Below, in pieces: positions 9,478-18,163 of a stretch of DNA of 45,999 nucleotides; position 1 is the stretch's first letter; every line of letters starts with the position of its first letter. Source of the DNA: an uncultured bacterium (GTDB lineage: Bacteria > Pseudomonadota > Gammaproteobacteria > Burkholderiales > CAIKXV01); NCBI GenBank assembly GCA_903873475.1, contig CAIQON010000284.1:1-45999 (forward strand), read 5' to 3'. Under the pieces are notes generated by a model. That model was not told the DNA's origin. It did no database searches and saw only the letters and a program-made list of their open reading frames with translations. The position numbers and the translations under genes are program-made.

Positions 9478-10161
9478 ATGACTGAACTGTCGATGCAACC
9501 CACCGTGGCCCCGGCTGCCACCCATCGCGTACCGGGCCTGTCGCGCACCGGTTATCGTTCGGCCTGGATCGGGATGCTGTGCCTGGCCGCGCTGGCGGGG
9601 TGCTCCTCCACGCCCGATTCCGAGCAGTCGAGCGCGCAGGTCGAGTCGCGCACGATCGGCGAACAGGGCGCGCTGACGAAGCCCGCGACCGATGCATTGC
9701 CGAAGGCGCCGGTTGGCCAGCCCCCGATCAGCGGTGCCCCGATCGGTACCGACCAGACGCCGTCCGGCCAGTTGCCCGCAGTGCTGAGCGATCCGAAGAG
9801 CCTGCTGTCGCGGCGCAGCGTCTTCTTCGAGTACGACAGCAACGTGGTGCGCGACGAGTTCCGGCCGATGATCCAGGCACATGCACGCTTCCTGCTCGAC
9901 AACCCGAAGTTCCGGGTGACGATCCAGGGCAACACCGACGAACGCGGCAGCCGCGAGTACAACCTCGCGCTCGGGCAGCGCCGCGCGGATGCCGTTCGCC
10001 AGGCGATGGCGGTGCTGGGCGTGACCGAGCGCCAGATGGAGCCGGTCAGCCTCGGCGAAGAGCGTCCGCGTGCCAGCGGCAGCACCGAAGCAGCCTATGC
10101 CGAGAACCGGCGCGCCGACATCCTGTACGACGGCGAAGACAAGCTGCCGGCCGGCAAGTGA
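9478..10161 (+). CDS. pal: Peptidoglycan-associated outer-membrane lipoprotein Pal
   Basis: Pal anchors the outer membrane to peptidoglycan. The 227-residue product has a longer than usual N-terminus before a lipobox (LAALAGC), with the lipidated Cys at residue 42. A Pro/Gly/Ser-rich linker follows, and then an OmpA-like domain (about 115-220) with FFEYDSNVV and the peptidoglycan-binding stretch NTDERGSREYNLALGQRRADAV. AAAGGAAAG at 9466-9474 is a good ribosome-binding site for ATG 9478. The stop overlaps the GTG start of cpoB. Confidence 0.96.
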   Translation: MTELSMQPTVAPAATHRVPGLSRTGYRSAWIGMLCLAALAGCSSTPDSEQSSAQVESRTIGEQGALTKPATDALPKAPVGQPPISGAPIGTDQTPSGQLPAVLSDPKSLLSRRSVFFEYDSNVVRDEFRPMIQAHARFLLDNPKFRVTIQGNTDERGSREYNLALGQRRADAVRQAMAVLGVTERQMEPVSLGEERPRASGSTEAAYAENRRADILYDGEDKLPAGK

Positions 10162-11264
10162 TCGCAGGCGTATCCGTGGCGCGCGGGCATGCGCGCCGCG
10201 CGACGGCATGGCTGGCGTGCGCGGCGATCGCGGCTGGCATCGTGCCGGCAGCACACGCGCAACTGTTCACCGATACCGAATCGCGCAAGGCGATCGCTGC
10301 ACAGCGCGAGACGATCGCCGCACAGCAGCAGCAGATCGCCGACCTCACCCGGCAGTCGGGCGAACTCTCGGCGCGGATCAACCAGCTCGAGAACGCGCTC
10401 AAGGCGCAGTCGCTGCTGGAGGTGCTCAACCAGGTCGAGGCAGCGCAGGCCGAAATACGTACGTTGCGCGGCCGGCAAGAGGTCCTGTCGAACGCGATCG
10501 ACACGGCCACGCGCAGGCAGCGCGACATGTACATCGACATCGACTCGCGGCTGAAGCGGCTCGAGGCGCCCGCTCCCGGCAGCGGCACGCCACCATCGAC
10601 CACTGCGCCGGCTGCCGCGCCTGGGGCCGCCGTGCCGCCGGGGGCAGGCGCTGGCGGCACCGTGCCGTCATCGGCGGCCACTGGATCGCCCCAGCCGCCG
10701 GCAGCGTCCGGCGCAGCTGGCGCGGCGGCTGCGCCGGCCAGCGCGGCAACCACCACGCCGGCCGGTACGGTCAGCAGCAGCGTTGCAACGGGCCGGGGCC
10801 CGATCGTCGCGCCGCCGTCAGCTGGGACGGCCGCTGCAGCCGTGCCGCCCGGCGGCGTGAACAGCGCACTCCCCGCCGGGTCGGACCCCGTCGCAGAGCA
10901 GCGTGCCTACGATGCTGCGCAACAGTTGCGTCGCATCGGCAACTACGCCGGCGCGATCGCTGCCTTCCAGTCGTTCGTGAAGACCTGGCCAAGGAGCCGG
11001 CTGGCCCCGGCGGCGCAGTACTGGATCGGCGATTCGCATTTCAACCTGCGCGAATTCCGGCTGGCGATAACGAGCCAGCGGCAACTGATCGCGACCTGGC
11101 CCGACCACGAGAAGGTACCCGACGCGCTGCTCAACATCGCCAGCAGCCAGGCTGAACTCGGCGAGACGGCCGCCTCGCGCAAGACGCTCGAGGAACTGGT
11201 CGCGCGTTATCCGCAGTCCGAAGCCGCCGAGCGCGCGAAGCGCAGGCTCGCGCCGCGCAAATGA
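10158..11264 (+). CDS. cpoB: Cell-division coordinator CpoB (YbgF)
   Basis: CpoB is a periplasmic protein that coordinates peptidoglycan synthesis with Tol-Pal during division. From GTG 10158 the product has 368 residues. It has a signal peptide ending IVPAAHA before QLFTD, and a coiled-coil segment (about 40-135, rich in Gln, Ala and Glu) used for trimerisation. A long low-complexity Ala/Pro/Gly/Thr linker (about 137-235) leads to C-terminal TPR repeats (AYDAAQQLRRIGNYAGAIAAFQSFVKTWP onward). The GTG overlaps the pal stop (GTGA), giving coupled translation. The linker is much longer than in E. coli. The end lies four bases before queE. Confidence 0.93.
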   Translation: MIAGVSVARGHARRATAWLACAAIAAGIVPAAHAQLFTDTESRKAIAAQRETIAAQQQQIADLTRQSGELSARINQLENALKAQSLLEVLNQVEAAQAEIRTLRGRQEVLSNAIDTATRRQRDMYIDIDSRLKRLEAPAPGSGTPPSTTAPAAAPGAAVPPGAGAGGTVPSSAATGSPQPPAASGAAGAAAAPASAATTTPAGTVSSSVATGRGPIVAPPSAGTAAAAVPPGGVNSALPAGSDPVAEQRAYDAAQQLRRIGNYAGAIAAFQSFVKTWPRSRLAPAAQYWIGDSHFNLREFRLAITSQRQLIATWPDHEKVPDALLNIASSQAELGETAASRKTLEELVARYPQSEAAERAKRRLAPRK

Positions 11265-11268
11265 CCCG

Positions 11269-11958
11269 ATGAGTGCGCGTCCGGATGCGGTCGAAGCACC
11301 GGGTTCGCCGGGCGCCGCGGTCCGCCTGCGCATCACCGAGATCTTCTTCTCCCTGCAGGGCGAGACCAGCCGTGTCGGGCTGCCCACCGCCTTCGTGCGC
11401 CTGACCGGATGCCCGCTGCGCTGCGGCTACTGCGATACCGCTTACGCGTTCCACGGCGGCCGCATGATGGATATCGATGCAGTGCTGGCCGAAGTGGCCG
11501 CCTTCGACGCACACTGGGTGACCGTCACCGGCGGCGAGCCGCTGGCGCAGCGCGCCTGCCACGACCTGCTGCGCGCCCTGTGCGACGCGGGGCGGTCGGT
11601 ATCGCTCGAAACCAGTGGCGCCATCGACATCTCCGCTGTCGATCCCCGGGTGTCGACGATCCTCGACATCAAGACGCCGGGATCCGGCGAGGCCGCGCGC
11701 AACCTCTGGCAGAACCTCGACCGACTGGATCGCCAGGACGAGGTGAAGTTCGTGCTGTGCAGCGAAGCAGACTACGAGTGGGCCAGGGACATGCTCGAGA
11801 CGCATGCGATCGCAGCGCGCTGCCCGGTGCTTTTCTCGCCGTCCTTCCAACAGTTGCCGGCCGCCCGGCTTGCGGAATGGATCCTGCGCGACCGCCTGCC
11901 GGTGCGCATGCAGGTGCAGCTGCACAAGCAGCTCTGGGGGGAGGCGCAGGGACGATGA
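11269..11958 (+). CDS. queE: 7-carboxy-7-deazaguanine synthase QueE
   Basis: QueE is a radical-SAM enzyme that contracts 6-carboxytetrahydropterin to 7-carboxy-7-deazaguanine in queuosine synthesis. The 229-residue protein has the iron-sulfur motif CPLRCGYC with Cys48, Cys52 and Cys55, preceded by the family stretch [33 protein letters not shown] is the SAM-binding Gly-Gly-Glu motif. It begins four bases after cpoB and overlaps queC by ATGA. The tol-pal-queE-queC arrangement is common in betaproteobacteria. Confidence 0.96.
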   Translation: MSARPDAVEAPGSPGAAVRLRITEIFFSLQGETSRVGLPTAFVRLTGCPLRCGYCDTAYAFHGGRMMDIDAVLAEVAAFDAHWVTVTGGEPLAQRACHDLLRALCDAGRSVSLETSGAIDISAVDPRVSTILDIKTPGSGEAARNLWQNLDRLDRQDEVKFVLCSEADYEWARDMLETHAIAARCPVLFSPSFQQLPAARLAEWILRDRLPVRMQVQLHKQLWGEAQGR

Positions 11959-12683
11959 GCGAGACGGTGGCAACCGTGGCGCAAGGGGCGCCGAACGTGC
12001 CCGGCGCAGCAAGGCCGGCCGTGGTGCTGTTGTCCGGTGGCCTCGATTCGGCCACCGTGCTGGCGGTGGTGAAGGCCGGTGGCTTCGCGCCGCACGCGTT
12101 GTCGATCGACTATGGGCAGCGCCATCGCGCCGAACTCGATGCCGCTGCCCGTGTTGCGGCAGCGGTCGGCGTTGCCGCGCATCGGGTGGTGCGGGTCGAT
12201 GCCGGGCAGTTCGGCGGCTCGGCGCTGACCGATGCGGCGATCGACGTGCCGGTCGATGGCGTCAGTCCCGGCATCCCGGTCACGTACGTGCCGGCGCGCA
12301 ACACGCTGATGCTCGCGCTCGCGCTCGGCTGGGCCGAAGTGCTCGGCGCCTCCGAGATCTTCATCGGCGTCAACGCGATCGACTACTCCGGCTATCCGGA
12401 TTGCCGGCCCGCCTTCGTCGCGGCCTTCGAGGTGATGGCCAACCTCGCCACGCGCGCCGGCATCGAAGGCCGGCGGCTGCATGTGCGGGCGCCGATCATC
12501 GACCTCGACAAGTCGCAGATCATCCGCCTCGGCCTGTCGCTCGGGGTCGACTATGCGCAGACCGTATCGTGCTACCAGGCAACCGACGATGGCCTTGCCT
12601 GCGGGCGGTGCGATGCCTGCCGGCTGCGGCGCGACGGTTTCGAGCGTGCCGGCGTCGTCGATCCGACGCGCTATCGGGATTGA
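11955..12683 (+). CDS. queC: 7-cyano-7-deazaguanine synthase QueC
   Basis: QueC is an ATP-dependent enzyme that converts 7-carboxy-7-deazaguanine to preQ0. The 242-residue product has the PP-loop motif [10 protein letters not shown] (SGGLDS at residues 27-32). A zinc site near the C-terminus is formed by Cys206, Cys216, Cys219 and Cys222 ([17 protein letters not shown]). It overlaps queE by four bases, so the two successive enzymes of the pathway are coupled. The track ORF from 11409 is only an upstream frame extension. Confidence 0.97.
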   Translation: MSETVATVAQGAPNVPGAARPAVVLLSGGLDSATVLAVVKAGGFAPHALSIDYGQRHRAELDAAARVAAAVGVAAHRVVRVDAGQFGGSALTDAAIDVPVDGVSPGIPVTYVPARNTLMLALALGWAEVLGASEIFIGVNAIDYSGYPDCRPAFVAAFEVMANLATRAGIEGRRLHVRAPIIDLDKSQIIRLGLSLGVDYAQTVSCYQATDDGLACGRCDACRLRRDGFERAGVVDPTRYRD

Positions 12684-12752
12684 GCGTGGCGCGCGGCATG
12701 CGTCGGACGCACGGGCCTTGATTTCCGTCGCGCAGGGCCCGATGCTTCGCCA

Positions 12753-13874
12753 ATGATCCCGGAAGCCACGCCTCACACCGGCACGCTGGTCGCTTCGCTC
12801 GCGTTCGTGCTGGCATTCGTGTTCGGTGCGACCGCCCAGCGTACGCACTTCTGCACGCTTGGTGCGGTGTCCGACTGGATCAACATCGGCGACCTGTCGC
12901 GCATGCGCATGTGGCTGCTGTCGATCGCGGTGGCGATGCTGGCGGCCAACGGCCTGCAGGCCGCCGGGCTGATCGACCTCGGAAAGTCGATCTATGTCGC
13001 GCCCAACCTGATGTGGCTGTCGCACATCGTCGGTGGCCTCCTGTTCGGCATCGGCATGACGCTCGGATCCGGCTGCGGCAGCAAGACGCTGATCCGGATC
13101 GGCGCCGGCAACCTGAAGTCGGTCGTGGTGGCGCTGTTCCTGGGGCTGTCGGCCTGGATGACGCTGCGCGGGCTGTTCGGTCAGTGGCGGGTCGACTGGC
13201 TGCAGCCGGTGGCGGTGAACTTCGAACGCTGGTCGATCCCCGGGCAGGACCTGCCGACCCTGCTCTCCGGCACCCGCGCGACGGCTGCGATGGCGATGGG
13301 CTGCGCAGCCGTGATCGCCACGGCGATCGCGGCCTTCGTGTTCGGCAGCCGTGAGTTCCGCGGCAACCGCGAGGGCATCCTCGGCGGCACCGTGGTCGGC
13401 CTGCTGGTGGCGGCCGGCTGGTTCGTCACGGCCAACCTCGGCTACCGGGAGAATCCCGAGACGCTGGAACTCACCTTCTACGCGACCAATTCGCGCGTAG
13501 CCGAATCGTTCAGCTTCGTGGCACCGGTGGCCTACACGCTCGAACTGCTCGCGATGTGGACCGACCGTTCGCTGCACGTCACCTTCGGCATCGCGGCGGT
13601 GGCGGGCGTGATCGCGGGGGCGTTCGCGATGGCGATGGCGACTCGCACCTTCCGCTGGGAGTCGTTCACCTCGCCGGCCGACATGCGCAACCACATGCTG
13701 GGCGGCATCCTGATGGGCTTCGGCGGCGTCACCGCGCTGGGATGCACGATCGGCCAGGGCATTAGCGGGTTGTCGACGCTGGCCCTCGGGTCGTTCATCA
13801 CCTTCGCTTCCATCGTCGCGGGTTGCGCCGCGACGATGAAATTGCAGTACTGGAGAATGATGCGCGAGGAGTGA
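12753..13874 (+). CDS. YeeE/YedE family sulfur-compound permease
   Basis: The 373-residue protein is an integral membrane protein of the YeeE/YedE (DUF395) family, members of which take up thiosulfate or other sulfur compounds. It has about nine hydrophobic segments and the small Cys-containing motifs expected of the family: RTHFCTLGAVSDW near residue 34, GSGCGSKT near 108-114, and LGCTIGQGISG near 331. A partner TusA-like protein is not encoded next to it. It begins 69 bp after queC and ends about 25 bp before the -10 of the tRNA-Lys promoter. The substrate is not shown by the sequence. Confidence 0.88.
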   Translation: MIPEATPHTGTLVASLAFVLAFVFGATAQRTHFCTLGAVSDWINIGDLSRMRMWLLSIAVAMLAANGLQAAGLIDLGKSIYVAPNLMWLSHIVGGLLFGIGMTLGSGCGSKTLIRIGAGNLKSVVVALFLGLSAWMTLRGLFGQWRVDWLQPVAVNFERWSIPGQDLPTLLSGTRATAAMAMGCAAVIATAIAAFVFGSREFRGNREGILGGTVVGLLVAAGWFVTANLGYRENPETLELTFYATNSRVAESFSFVAPVAYTLELLAMWTDRSLHVTFGIAAVAGVIAGAFAMAMATRTFRWESFTSPADMRNHMLGGILMGFGGVTALGCTIGQGISGLSTLALGSFITFASIVAGCAATMKLQYWRMMREE

Positions 13875-13876
13875 TC

Positions 13877-13904
13877 TTGCGTCTTCGCGCAGAGTCGTTA
13901 TAAT
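13877..13904 (+). promoter_or_regulatory. sigma70 promoter of the tRNA-Lys gene
   Basis: A perfect TATAAT lies at 13899-13904, and 16 bp upstream is TTGCGT at 13877-13882, which shares TTG with the -35 consensus. The bases after the -10 are very GC-rich (CGCGGGC), a discriminator of the kind found at stable-RNA promoters under stringent control. The predicted start is about 10 bp before the mature tRNA. Confidence 0.7.
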
Positions 13905-13921
13905 CGCGGGCTTCGCTCCGG

Positions 13922-13997
13922 GGGCCGTTAGCTCAGCCGGTAGAGCAGCGGACTTTTAATCCGTTGGTCGCCAGTTCAAATCTGGCACGGCCTACCA
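13922..13997 (+). tRNA. tRNA-Lys (anticodon UUU)
   Basis: The 76-base sequence folds into a full cloverleaf. The acceptor stem is GGGCCGT/ACGGCCT with a G-U first pair. The D arm is GCTC...GAGC, the anticodon stem is GCGGA/TCCGT around the loop CTTTTAA (anticodon TTT at 13955-13957), and the T arm is GCCAG/CTGGC around TTCAAAT. The discriminator base A and a gene-encoded CCA end at 13997. It closely resembles E. coli tRNA-Lys (GGGTCGTTAGCTCAG...). No second tRNA follows. Confidence 0.98.
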
Positions 13998-14109
13998 TCG
14001 AGCGAATCACGAACTGCACCGGCATTCCCTCTCGTCGCACGCTTGGGCCATCGCCCATCGCCCACGAGCGGAACGCGGCGGCGCGGCCTTCGGTGAGCTT
14101 GCGCGCCCG

Positions 14110-14135
14110 ATGCACGACAATGCACGACAGTGCAC
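14110..14135. repeat. short tandem repeat between tRNA-Lys and the reductase gene
   Basis: The 241-bp gap after the tRNA contains two and a half copies of a 10-base unit, A-TGCACGACA, ending in GTGCAC. The rest of the gap has a possible -10 (TATAGA at 14198-14203) upstream of the reductase but no convincing -35 or terminator. The repeat might be a regulator site or simple slippage. Confidence 0.4.
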
Positions 14136-14238
14136 CCCGGGCCGTTCCCGTCCCTCGCCGTGCTCGTCACGGTCACTGCGCCCGCCACACGGATTGCTAT
14201 AGACTCGCGCCCATCTCGAATCCGTCCGGCTCGATCGA

Positions 14239-15291
14239 ATGCCACGCAACATCGTAGTGCTCGGCGCAGGCGCCATAGGCTGCAACGTCTCCACTGACCT
14301 CGCGCGTGCCGGCCATGCGCCGCTGGTGGTAGACCCCTGGCCGGCGCAGGTCGAGGCGCTGCGCACGCACGGCCTGAAGATCACCCTGCCCGATGGCGAA
14401 GAGCATGCGCCGCCGATCGAGGCGGTACACCTGTGCGACTTCGCCAGCCACCGGCGAACCTACGAGACCTACGACCTCGCGCTGATCATGATGAAGTCGC
14501 AGGACGCGCGCTGGATGGCCGAGTTCGTACGGCCGCACCTCGCGCCCGATGCGATCGTCGTGGGGTTGATGAACGGCATGAACGACGAGACGATCGCATC
14601 GGTGGTCGGCCGCGAGCGCACGGTCGGTGCCTGCATCGAACTGGCTGCCGAGTTGTTCGTGCCGGGCGAGACCCGGCGCAAGACCCAGCGCGAGCGCACC
14701 TGGTTCGCGCTGGGTGAACTCGACGGCCGCATCACGCCGCGGCTGGAGGGGCTGCGCGAACTGCTGTCGTGTACCGCACAGGTGACCACCACGGCCAGCA
14801 TCCGCGATGCCAAGTGGACGAAGCTGGTCACCAACTCGATGGTGCTGTCGCCGTTCGCGATGCTCGGCGTGCAGTCCTATGAAGCCACCCAGGACCCGCA
14901 GATCTTCGACCTGATCCGGCGCATCGGCTGCGAGACGATCGCCGTCGGCCAGGCGCATGGCTACCGGCTGCAGCCCATCTTCGGGCTGACCGAGGCAGAG
15001 TTCGGCGTGCAGTCGGGAAACACGCCGGAGGCCATCGTCGAGAAACTCGTGACCACGCTGGTCGGCCACATCGGCAAGAACTCGCGCAACACCGCGTTCC
15101 AGGACCTGCTGAAGAAGCGGCGCAGCGAGACCGAATACATCAACGGCCTGGTGGTATCGCTCGGCCGCGAGGCTGGCATACCCACGCCGGGCAACAGCGC
15201 GGTATGCGACATCGTGCACCGGATCGAGCGTGGCGAACTCGGGCCGTCGGTCGAGAACATGGGCCTGGTCGACTTCGACGGGCAGGGCTGA
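14239..15291 (+). CDS. ketopantoate reductase (PanE/ApbA) family oxidoreductase
   Basis: The 350-residue product starts MPRNIVVLGAGAIGCNVS, a Rossmann NADPH-binding glycine motif at residues 9-14. It continues with the family's two-domain layout. NGMNDE near 113-118 and a Lys-containing segment, DAKWTKLVTNSM near 190-200, match the catalytic Lys and Asn region of ketopantoate reductases. True PanE proteins are usually about 300 residues; this one is longer, with an extended C-terminal helical domain. It may therefore be a paralogue acting on another 2-keto acid rather than the pantothenate enzyme. It stands alone, convergent with the TctC-like gene that follows. Confidence 0.82.
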   Translation: MPRNIVVLGAGAIGCNVSTDLARAGHAPLVVDPWPAQVEALRTHGLKITLPDGEEHAPPIEAVHLCDFASHRRTYETYDLALIMMKSQDARWMAEFVRPHLAPDAIVVGLMNGMNDETIASVVGRERTVGACIELAAELFVPGETRRKTQRERTWFALGELDGRITPRLEGLRELLSCTAQVTTTASIRDAKWTKLVTNSMVLSPFAMLGVQSYEATQDPQIFDLIRRIGCETIAVGQAHGYRLQPIFGLTEAEFGVQSGNTPEAIVEKLVTTLVGHIGKNSRNTAFQDLLKKRRSETEYINGLVVSLGREAGIPTPGNSAVCDIVHRIERGELGPSVENMGLVDFDGQG

Positions 15292-15300
15292 CGCGGCCCC

Positions 15301-15322
15301 GCCCGCGGCACGCTGCCGGGGC
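15301..15322. terminator. candidate bidirectional hairpin between convergent genes
   Basis: GCCC-g-CGGCA, loop CGC, TGCCGGGGC forms a nine-pair stem with one bulged G. It lies in the 30-bp gap between the stops of the reductase gene (+) and the TctC-like gene (-). Its position suits shared termination, but there is no T-tract on either strand, so intrinsic activity is uncertain. Confidence 0.35.
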
Positions 15323-16338
15323 TACTGGTTTCCGATCCCCGCCTCGGCGATCACCCGCTTCCACTTCTCCACCTCGGCCGCGAAGTACTTGCGGAACGCG
15401 TCGACGCTGCCGCCCAGCGGCTCGAAGCCGTTGCCGGCGAACTGCTGCAGCATCTCGGGATGCCGGATCGCCGCATTGACCGCGGTGTTGATGCGTTCCT
15501 GGATCGGGCGTGGCGTCTTGCCCGGCGCCAGCAGCCCGTACCAGCCGGAGAATTCGTAGCCCGGCACGCCCGCCTCGGCGATGGTCGGTATGTCCTGCGC
15601 CAGCGACGAGCGCGTCGCTCTGCTTACGCCGAGCGCGCGCACCTTGCCGTTGCGTACGTAGGGCAGGGCGGTCGAGATGCCGACCAGCGCGACATTCACC
15701 TCGCCCGACAGCAGCGCGGCCATCGACGGTCCGGTGCCCTTGTACGGGACATGGACCATCCGGATGCCGGTTGCGTTGGCGAGCAGTTCGGTGCCCATGT
15801 GCGACGCGCCGCCGGCACCGCCTGATCCGAAGGTGACCTGCCCGGGCCGAGCCTTCGCCTGGGCGATCAGTTCGCCCAGCTTCGAGAACTGCGTCGACGG
15901 ATGGGCGGCCAGCAGAGACGGCTGGCTTGCGACCAGGGCAACGGGCGCGAGGTCGCGCAGCACGTCGAAAGACGCGTTGCGGTTGAGGGTGCCGACATAG
16001 GAGATGCCGACGCTCTGCATCAGCAGCGTCTGCCCGTCGGGGTTGGCGCGCGTGACCAGTTCGGTCGCGATCAGCCCGCCGCTGCCGGCACGGTTGTCGA
16101 CCACCACCTGCTGCTTCCACGCGTCGGCCAGCCGCAGTGCGAGCAACCGCCCGAGGATGTCGATGCCACCGCCCGGGGCTGCCGCGGCAATCAGCCGCAC
16201 CGGCCGTGCCGGATACGACTGCACCTCCGCCGAGGGTGCCTCGGCGGCGGCGGCGCTGTTGCAGGTGCCGGCGATGGCCAGGCAGGCGAGCACGGATGCA
16301 CGCGTGCGTCGTGCCACTGCTGTACAGGGATGCGTCAT
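15322..16338 (-). CDS. tripartite tricarboxylate transporter (TctC/Bug) substrate-binding protein
   Basis: The 338-residue product is a periplasmic binding protein of the Bug/TctC family. It has a signal peptide (ASVLACLAIAGTCNSAAAAEA), then YPARPVRLIAAAAPGGGIDILGRLLA, the standard family opening. NRAGSGGLIATELV, HVPYKGTGPSMAALLSGEV and IAEAGVPGYEFSGWYGLLAPGKTP are further typical blocks. A strong ribosome-binding site, GGAGGAG, precedes ATG 16338; the 882-residue track ORF is a frame extension. No tctA or tctB membrane gene is present, so it is an orphan binding protein, as is common in Burkholderiales. The ligand, usually a carboxylate, cannot be predicted. Confidence 0.92.
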   Translation of the reverse strand: MTHPCTAVARRTRASVLACLAIAGTCNSAAAAEAPSAEVQSYPARPVRLIAAAAPGGGIDILGRLLALRLADAWKQQVVVDNRAGSGGLIATELVTRANPDGQTLLMQSVGISYVGTLNRNASFDVLRDLAPVALVASQPSLLAAHPSTQFSKLGELIAQAKARPGQVTFGSGGAGGASHMGTELLANATGIRMVHVPYKGTGPSMAALLSGEVNVALVGISTALPYVRNGKVRALGVSRATRSSLAQDIPTIAEAGVPGYEFSGWYGLLAPGKTPRPIQERINTAVNAAIRHPEMLQQFAGNGFEPLGGSVDAFRKYFAAEVEKWKRVIAEAGIGNQ

Positions 16339-16442
16339 TGATTGCTCCTCCGATAGCCGGGCCGGCCGCGCATGGATGGCAGCCGGTCTCGAGGCCGCGC
16401 AGTGTGCCTCGCGCAGGGGGCTGCCGCAACCGTGCCCACCGC

Positions 16443-16461
16443 CTGCCGCAGCCCGCGGCAG
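16443..16461 (-). terminator. candidate hairpin downstream of the unknown membrane-protein gene
   Basis: CTGCCGC, loop of five bases, GCGGCAG forms a perfect seven-pair GC-rich stem 30 bp after the stop of the membrane-protein gene. It lies in the 152-bp gap before the TctC gene. No T-tract follows on the minus strand, so it may be a transcript-end stabiliser rather than an intrinsic terminator. Confidence 0.3.
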
Positions 16462-16490
16462 CGCTGGCCAGCGGCTGGTGTCGCCGATGT

Positions 16491-18038
16491 TCAGCCCGCC
16501 TCTGCGCGCGTCCTGCGGGGCGGGGAGAATCGTTCCCGGTCGTGCACGTCCAGCAGCGGCATCAGCATGAACTCGTCGATGCCCTGCGCCCTGAGTGCCG
16601 TGGCGACCAGATGCAGGTGCACCTCGAAATTGTTCCGGTCCAGGGCGGTCGATGAAACGGTGAAGAAGGGCGGTATCAGGGGCGACGCGGTGCGCAACAG
16701 GAACACCGCCGTGTTCGTGCGGTCGGGGACGCGTGTCGCCGCCAGCAGCAAGTAGGGCCCGGCGGTGACGGTCGATGGCGCCGGCTGTCCACGGATGAAG
16801 CGCAGTGCGAACGCGAACTCGCGGCCTGGCCTGGCTGCAGCCATCGCCTCCGGATCGGGTGGACGCGCCTCGATCAGCACCCGTCGGGGATGCAGCGGGT
16901 CGTCGCCGAATCGGCGGTACACCGCGAGCGGCGTCGCGCCGCGCATGGCCGCGCTCGCGTCGCGCGATTCGCTGCCTGCCGCATCGACGACCACGATGCG
17001 CGCCTGCACGGGCAGGGCTCGCAGCAGCAGGCCCGTGCCGGACCAGGCGTCGTCCAGGTACGAAACGCCGAGCAGGCCGAGTGCGGCCGCCAGCGCGGCC
17101 ATGCGAGCCAGGCCGCCAGCCTCTTCCCGGAAGGCCCAGCAGAGCAGCGCCGTGCCGTAGAGCAGCACGGGTACGGCGAGGTCGGGCAGCACGCTGCCCC
17201 AGCCCTCCCGGGCGATGGCAGCCCGGCCGCAGGCCGCCGCGACCAGCAGCGCGCCGGCGGACAGGCCATGGCGGCGCACGCGTGCGCGCAGGTCTGCGGT
17301 GTCGCACGCGCAGGCGAACAGGGCCAGCATCAGCAGGGAGGCCGGCAGGCCAGGGGCCAGCGCACCGCCGTCGACCACCGCCCACAGGGAATGGAGCGCC
17401 GCTGCGATGAACACGGCAATGGCGACCGGGTGCCAGTGATGGCGCCGCGCAATGCCGGGAGCGGCAGCGAGCGCAGCAGTGACCGCGGCCACCAGCGATA
17501 GCCCTGCCGCCCAGCGTTCCATCGCCGGGACGAGGATGGGCAGCGTGGCACCACTGGAGGGGGCGGCAAGCCCGCCCAGGGCCGATCCCCCCTCGAGCAG
17601 CGTCGCCAGGGCGGCGCGGCCCAACTCGCTGTGCAACAGCGAGACGGTGGCGAACGCGGTGCCCGACCAGTGCCTGCCCTCGGCTTGCCAGGGCAGTTCG
17701 AGTCGTTCCTGGACGCCCAGCAGCGCGAACAGCCCGATCGCATGGGCGAACACGACCAGCGTGAGCAGGAGGTACGCGGCATCCGCATGTTCCCACCACG
17801 CAGCGGCACGATGGCGCATCAGCGCCAGCACGGCCAGCAGCGCCGCTGCGCCGGCTGGCACGAGCAGAAGCGTGTCGCCGGTGCTTCCGGGACGGAGCGG
17901 ATGCAGCAGCCAGTGCACGAACAGGCGTGCGATGTCCGAATGGCGCGTTGCCACCGCCAGCGCGATGCATGTGCTGGCGAGCAACCAGAGGGCGGCGGTC
18001 GACCCCGGGGCGTGCTGCTCGCGTACGATCGTGCTCAA
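16491..18038 (-). CDS. unrecognised polytopic membrane protein with a soluble C-terminal domain
   Basis: I do not recognise this protein. From TTG 18038 it has about 515 residues. The first 340 or so contain about nine hydrophobic segments, for example TAALWLLASTCIALAVA, GDTLLLVPAGAAALLAVLAL, AYLLLTLVVFAHAIGLFALLGV and ALAAALGLLGVSYL. The last 160 or so are soluble, beginning LLLRALPVQARIVVVDAAGSESRD and ending DEFMLMPLLDVHDRERFSPPRR. The C-terminal part has alternating hydrophobic strands but no motif I can name. The start is inferred: the track ORF begins at 18296 inside the divergent gene's region, and the TTG is the first plausible codon before the first membrane helix. It is read toward the TctC gene, 152 bp away, and is divergent from the outer-membrane protein. 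Confidence 0.6.
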   Translation of the reverse strand: MSTIVREQHAPGSTAALWLLASTCIALAVATRHSDIARLFVHWLLHPLRPGSTGDTLLLVPAGAAALLAVLALMRHRAAAWWEHADAAYLLLTLVVFAHAIGLFALLGVQERLELPWQAEGRHWSGTAFATVSLLHSELGRAALATLLEGGSALGGLAAPSSGATLPILVPAMERWAAGLSLVAAVTAALAAAPGIARRHHWHPVAIAVFIAAALHSLWAVVDGGALAPGLPASLLMLALFACACDTADLRARVRRHGLSAGALLVAAACGRAAIAREGWGSVLPDLAVPVLLYGTALLCWAFREEAGGLARMAALAAALGLLGVSYLDDAWSGTGLLLRALPVQARIVVVDAAGSESRDASAAMRGATPLAVYRRFGDDPLHPRRVLIEARPPDPEAMAAARPGREFAFALRFIRGQPAPSTVTAGPYLLLAATRVPDRTNTAVFLLRTASPLIPPFFTVSSTALDRNNFEVHLHLVATALRAQGIDEFMLMPLLDVHDRERFSPPRRTRAEAG

Positions 18039-18163
18039 GTGGCGCCCATCCCTGCCGCTAACAAGGGTCCAGGTGCAGCCCCGGGTGCTGCCCCGGCTGG
18101 CTTGGGTTCCAGGACAGCGGTTGGTATCATCAGCACTGGCTTCAAATGACTGAGGTTTTCCCG

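Noticed and set aside
11772-13694. Reverse ORF of 640 residues
   Set aside because: Antisense to queE, queC and the YedE permease; composition is His/Arg/Gln-rich without a domain.
13922-13997. Genomic-island attachment site at tRNA-Lys
   Set aside because: No integrase, no duplicate of the tRNA 3' end and no change of gene character is visible beyond it.
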